Shown piece by piece: positions 60,644 through 64,000 of a DNA stretch of 64,000 nt (the first letter of the stretch is position 1; the number at the start of each line of letters is the position of its first letter). The DNA comes from Candidatus Tectimicrobiota bacterium (GTDB taxonomy: Bacteria; JACPUC01): the NCBI GenBank assembly GCA_016192455.1, contig JACPUC010000029.1, forward strand, positions 175,975 through 239,974. The letters run 5' to 3'. The position numbers and the translations under genes were made by a program. Below the pieces are notes generated by a model. It saw only the letters and a list, made by a program, of their open reading frames with translations, made no database searches and had not been told where the DNA came from.

Positions 60644-63322
60644 ATGGGCGGCCGCAAGAAGCTCTGCATCATCGACGGCTTCTCCTACGTCTTCCGCGCT
60701 TTCTTCGCCATCCGCCAGTACCTCTCGAACTCGCGCGGCCAACCCACCAACGCCATCTACGGCTTCCTCAGCATGCTGCAGCGGGTGATCAACGAGGAGC
60801 AGCCCGACTGCCTCGCCGTGGCCCTGGAGAGCAAGGAACCGACCTTCCGCCACGAGGCCTACGACGCCTACAAGGCGAACCGGCCCGAGATGCCCGCCGA
60901 CCTCGCCCAGCAGCTCCCCTATATCTTCCGCCTCATCGAGGCGTTCAACATCCGCGGCCTGTCGGCGGCTCGCTACGAGGCGGACGACGTGATCGCCACC
61001 GTCGCCCGGCGCGCCGTCGAGGAGGGGTTCGACGTCACCATCATCAGCGGCGACAAGGACCTGCTGCAGCTCGTCGGCCCGCGCCTCCGCATGCTTGACA
61101 CCATGACGAACAAGCTCTGGGACGAGGCGGCGGTGAAGGAGCGCTGGGGCGTGGCGCCGGAGCAGATCCAGGACCTCCTCGGCCTCATGGGCGACAGCGT
61201 CGATAACGTCCCCGGCGTGCCCGGCATCGGCGAGAAGACCGCCGTCGCCCTTCTCCAGGAGTACGGCGACCTCGAGACGCTGCTGGCGAAGGCCGACACG
61301 GTGCAGCGCAAGAACGTGCGGGAGAACCTGCGCACCTACGCCGAGCAGGCGCGGCTGAGCAAGGCGCTCGTGGGGCTGGAGCGCAACGTGCCGCTGGAGA
61401 TCGCCTGGGAGGAGCTCGCCGCGCGTCCCGCCGACCGCGCCCGGCTCATCGAGCTCTACCGCGAGCTCGAGTTCGTCACCCACCTGCGCGACCTCACCGG
61501 GAGAGAACGCAGCGAGGCGGACGGCGGCGAGCCGGCGGCCGTGTGCATCGACACGCGGGAGACTCTGGCGGCCTGGATCGAAGAGCTGCGCCGCGCCGCG
61601 GCCGTGGGGCTTGCGCTGCTGGCGGACGGCAACCCGCTGGCCGACGGCCGCCTGGTCGGCCTGGCGCTGGCGGCGGCGGACGGCGCCGCGGCGTACGTCC
61701 CCCTCGGCCAGGCCGGGGCAGGTGCCCAGCTCGAGGCCGCCGAGGTGCTGCCGCAGGTGGTTGCTCTGCTGGCGGGATATGACGGCCGCCTCGCCTGTCA
61801 CGATGTGAAGCAGGCCCGCCACCTCCTCGGCGCCGCCGGGCACGCCCTCCCCGACGCCTGCTTCGACACCATGCTGGCCGCCTACCTGCTGGGCGTGTCG
61901 CGGGCGCCGTACCGCCTCGAGGACATGGCGCTCGAGCTGCTGGCGGAGCGCATCGTCTCGGAGGAGGACGTGCGCGGCAAAGGGGCCAAGGCGCAACCCT
62001 TCGCCGGCCTGGCGGTCGAGCGCGCCGCGGCCCATGCCGTGAGCGCCGCGCGGGCCCTCGTGCGGCTCCGCCCCGTCCTTGAGGAACGCCTGCGCGCGGA
62101 CGACCTCGAGGATCTCTTCACCACGGTGGAGGCGCCCCTGGCGGCGGTGCTCGCGGAGATGGAGGAGGCCGGCGTCAAGGTGGACGTGCAGCGCCTGCGC
62201 CAGTACTCGCAGCGCCTCAACGAGGAGATCGCCGCCAAGCTCGAGCGCATCTTCGTGCTGGCCAAAGGCGAGTTCAAGGTCGATTCCCCCAAGCAGCTCG
62301 CCGAGGTCCTCTTCGAGCGCCTGGGGCTGAAGCCGCTGCGCAAGACGAAGACCGGCTACTCGACCGATATGGCCGTGCTGGAGGAGTTGGCCCTGCAGCA
62401 CCCCCTGCCCGCCGTGGTGCTCGAGTACCGCCAGCTCGCGAAGCTGAAATCGACCTACCTCGACGCCCTGCCGAATCTCGTCAACCCGCGCACCGGGCGC
62501 ATCCACACGAGCTTCAACCAGGCGGTGGCGGCGACGGGTCGGCTGAGCAGCAGCGACCCCAACCTGCAGAACATCCCCATCCGCGGCGACGGCCGGGAGA
62601 TCCGCCGCGCCTTCGTCGCCGAGCCGGGCCACCTCCTCCTCTCGGCCGACTACTCGCAGATCGAGCTGCGCGTCCTGGCGCACCTGAGCGGCGACGAGCG
62701 CCTCCTCGATGCCTTCCAGCGCGGCGAGGACATCCACACCCGCACCGCCAGCGAGGTCTTCCTGGTGCCGCCGGAGCGGGTGAACGAGGAGATGCGCCGA
62801 CGCGCCAAGACGGTGAACTTCGGCATCATCTACGGCCTCAGCCCCTTTGGCCTGGCGCGCAGCCTCGGCATCGAGGTGGGCGACGCGCGGCGCTTCATCG
62901 ACCTCTACTTCGCCCGCTACGAGGGGGTGAAGGGCTACCTTGACGGCATCGTCGCCACCGCCCACCGGCAGGGCTACGTCACCACCCTCCTGCGACGCCG
63001 GCGCTACCTCCCCGACCTGCAGAGCAAGAACCGCACCGCCCAGCAGGCGGCGGAGCGCACCGCCATCAACACGCCGATCCAGGGGTCCGCGGCGGACATC
63101 ATCAAGCTCGCCATGCTCGCCGTTCATCGCCGCCTGCGGCGGGACGGCCTGCGGGCGCGCATGCTCCTGCAGGTGCACGACGAGCTCCTCTTCGAGGTCC
63201 CGGAAGCCGAGCTGCCGGCCCTCACCAACCTGGTGCGTGCCGAGATGGAGGGCGCGACGCAGCTCGTCGTACCGCTGAAGGTGGAGCTCGGTCATGGCCC
63301 AAGCTGGTACGAGGCGCATTGA
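60644..63322 (+). CDS. polA: DNA polymerase I
   Basis: An 892-residue PolA. Residues 1-290 are the 5' nuclease domain (IIDGFSYVFRAFFA, YEADDVIATVA, SGDKDLLQLV, GDSVDNVPGVPGIGEKTA). Residues about 300-480 occupy the place of the 3'-5' exonuclease but lack the acidic DxE metal-binding motif (ALLADGNPL instead), so proofreading is probably absent, as in Bacillus and Thermus Pol I. The polymerase domain has motif A DYSQIELRVLAHLSGD, motif B RRRAKTVNFGIIYG and motif C QVHDELLFEVP. It fills repair gaps and removes Okazaki primers. ATG 60644 is preceded by AGGTGG. Confidence 0.96.
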   Translation: MGGRKKLCIIDGFSYVFRAFFAIRQYLSNSRGQPTNAIYGFLSMLQRVINEEQPDCLAVALESKEPTFRHEAYDAYKANRPEMPADLAQQLPYIFRLIEAFNIRGLSAARYEADDVIATVARRAVEEGFDVTIISGDKDLLQLVGPRLRMLDTMTNKLWDEAAVKERWGVAPEQIQDLLGLMGDSVDNVPGVPGIGEKTAVALLQEYGDLETLLAKADTVQRKNVRENLRTYAEQARLSKALVGLERNVPLEIAWEELAARPADRARLIELYRELEFVTHLRDLTGRERSEADGGEPAAVCIDTRETLAAWIEELRRAAAVGLALLADGNPLADGRLVGLALAAADGAAAYVPLGQAGAGAQLEAAEVLPQVVALLAGYDGRLACHDVKQARHLLGAAGHALPDACFDTMLAAYLLGVSRAPYRLEDMALELLAERIVSEEDVRGKGAKAQPFAGLAVERAAAHAVSAARALVRLRPVLEERLRADDLEDLFTTVEAPLAAVLAEMEEAGVKVDVQRLRQYSQRLNEEIAAKLERIFVLAKGEFKVDSPKQLAEVLFERLGLKPLRKTKTGYSTDMAVLEELALQHPLPAVVLEYRQLAKLKSTYLDALPNLVNPRTGRIHTSFNQAVAATGRLSSSDPNLQNIPIRGDGREIRRAFVAEPGHLLLSADYSQIELRVLAHLSGDERLLDAFQRGEDIHTRTASEVFLVPPERVNEEMRRRAKTVNFGIIYGLSPFGLARSLGIEVGDARRFIDLYFARYEGVKGYLDGIVATAHRQGYVTTLLRRRRYLPDLQSKNRTAQQAAERTAINTPIQGSAADIIKLAMLAVHRRLRRDGLRARMLLQVHDELLFEVPEAELPALTNLVRAEMEGATQLVVPLKVELGHGPSWYEAH

Positions 63323-63396
63323 GGCGGGCGCGGCGGACGGCGGCACGAGGCGAGAAGCCGGGGGCGTGGCGCGACGACGGCGGCTGATCCCAGCCG

Positions 63397-64000
63397 TCAC
63401 TGCGCGTTGGCGGCAGGAGCGCCGAGCGCTCGCTCGAAGAGGCGCTCGATGCTCTGGCGGTGCCGGGTGCTGAAGGACCCGCCGGCCTCGGTGGAAAGGG
63501 ACGGGGGAGCGGGCGACAGCCCATCGCCGTGGCAGGCAGCGCAGTCGCTGACCATGAGGAGGCGATCAATCTCGTCGCGCTGGAAGGGGCGCGCCCCGGA
63601 CGGCACGAGATCGAGGAGCTGCTTGCCCGTCTGGTCAACAAGCTTGTCGAGGGGCGGCAGGCGGAGCGGCGGGTCCGCCGGCGGTTGCTCGGAAGCCGGC
63701 GTGGGACTCGTCCCTGCAAGATAGAGGCTGCGATCGCCGTAGGCGCTCGGCCCCTGCGAGATGGGAGGAGGGACGCGGGCGCCCGGGGCAGCTTCCTGGT
63801 AGCCGTCGCCGAGACCGAGGGCCTTCCCTGAGCTGTGGCAGTCGGTGCAGTCGCGCGCCAGGCGGGTGATGCTGTGCGGCTGCACGGGTCGCATGGCGAG
63901 GCCGGGGAGGCCGGCGGCGGTCTTGAAGACCTGTCCGGAGGCCCGCGTCGCCCCCTGCCGGTCGCGGTGGCTGAAGAACGTCTGGTAGAGCGGCACGAAG
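63397..64000 (-). CDS. C-terminal part of a multiheme c-type cytochrome (partial)
   Basis: An open frame enters from the right edge and stops at 63397, giving about 200 residues. It holds two CxxCH motifs, CTDCH and CAACH, about 100 residues apart, with a Pro-rich linker between them (PPADPPLRLPPLDKL). The GTG near the edge is not taken as a start because the frame remains open beyond the window. Further hemes are expected in the missing N-terminal part. It shows that c-type cytochromes are encoded outside the main cluster as well. Its role is unknown. Confidence 0.7.
   Translation of the reverse strand, partial: FVPLYQTFFSHRDRQGATRASGQVFKTAAGLPGLAMRPVQPHSITRLARDCTDCHSSGKALGLGDGYQEAAPGARVPPPISQGPSAYGDRSLYLAGTSPTPASEQPPADPPLRLPPLDKLVDQTGKQLLDLVPSGARPFQRDEIDRLLMVSDCAACHGDGLSPAPPSLSTEAGGSFSTRHRQSIERLFERALGAPAANAQ

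Noticed and set aside
1-64000. CRISPR array, prophage or integron
   Set aside because: No regularly spaced repeats, phage structural genes, integrase or attC-like sites were seen; the holin-family gene is a chromosomal YvlD-type protein.

Overview
The window is high-GC DNA from a Gram-negative bacterium: it encodes two outer-membrane beta-barrels, several exported multiheme cytochromes and a lipobox protein. Gene content (MtrA/MtrB-type conduit, OmcA/MtrC-type decaheme, PxxKW protein, pcrA-gatC-gatB block) fits an uncultured metal-reducing or Desulfobacterota/Methylomirabilota-like lineage, but no rRNA or other phylogenetic marker is present to settle this. No CRISPR array, prophage or complete IS was seen.

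Layout. 0-4.5 kb: end of an unidentified gene, tRNA-Arg(CCG), a gluzincin-type membrane peptidase, a DUF445 protein and an acyl-CoA ligase. 4.5-13.4 kb: seven minus-strand genes that look catabolic (orphan CoxL-type molybdenum hydroxylase, two paralogous ExxH diiron-like proteins, a NicX/M29-like protein, a substrate-binding protein, a Crp/Fnr regulator and an amidohydrolase). 13.7-30.3 kb: an extracellular-electron-transfer supercluster whose seven c-type cytochromes contain 64 heme motifs. It comprises an MtrB-like porin with a decaheme MtrA/DmsE protein; a 12-heme NapC/NrfH-like protein; an 11-heme cytochrome fused to a b-type membrane domain (CbcL-like); a Rieske/cytochrome b/9-heme module; an FN3-octaheme; a c554-like tetraheme; and an OmcA/MtrC-type decaheme. 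Electrons would pass from menaquinol through three alternative inner-membrane modules to periplasmic carriers, then the MtrAB conduit and a terminal decaheme.

31-42.4 kb: rhomboid protease, matrixin-type metalloprotease, DUF1848 protein, PxxKW protein, a MetE-like methyltransferase interrupted in frame by one TGA exactly at its zinc-ligand Cys, a hydroxycinnamoyl-CoA hydratase/lyase, a frameshifted KefB-type antiporter, a second CoA ligase and a small secreted protein. The TGA is followed by a perfect hairpin of bacterial SECIS geometry, so this gene is a strong candidate for a previously unrecognised selenoprotein and is the most novel item here.

43-53.6 kb: an amino-sugar region with two glmS paralogues (one lacking the catalytic Cys and His), a nucleotidyltransferase-like protein with a degraded signature, a beta-barrel protein and a left-handed beta-helix acyltransferase. 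The 3' ends of both glmS genes are followed by AT-richer inserted DNA: an XRE-gene islet bounded by a direct repeat of the glmS tail, and a DNA methyltransferase/endonuclease pair. 53.6-64 kb: housekeeping genes (pcrA-type helicase, gatC, gatB without gatA, a ClC channel with a partial duplicate, a holin-like membrane protein, polA) and the end of another multiheme cytochrome gene at the right edge.
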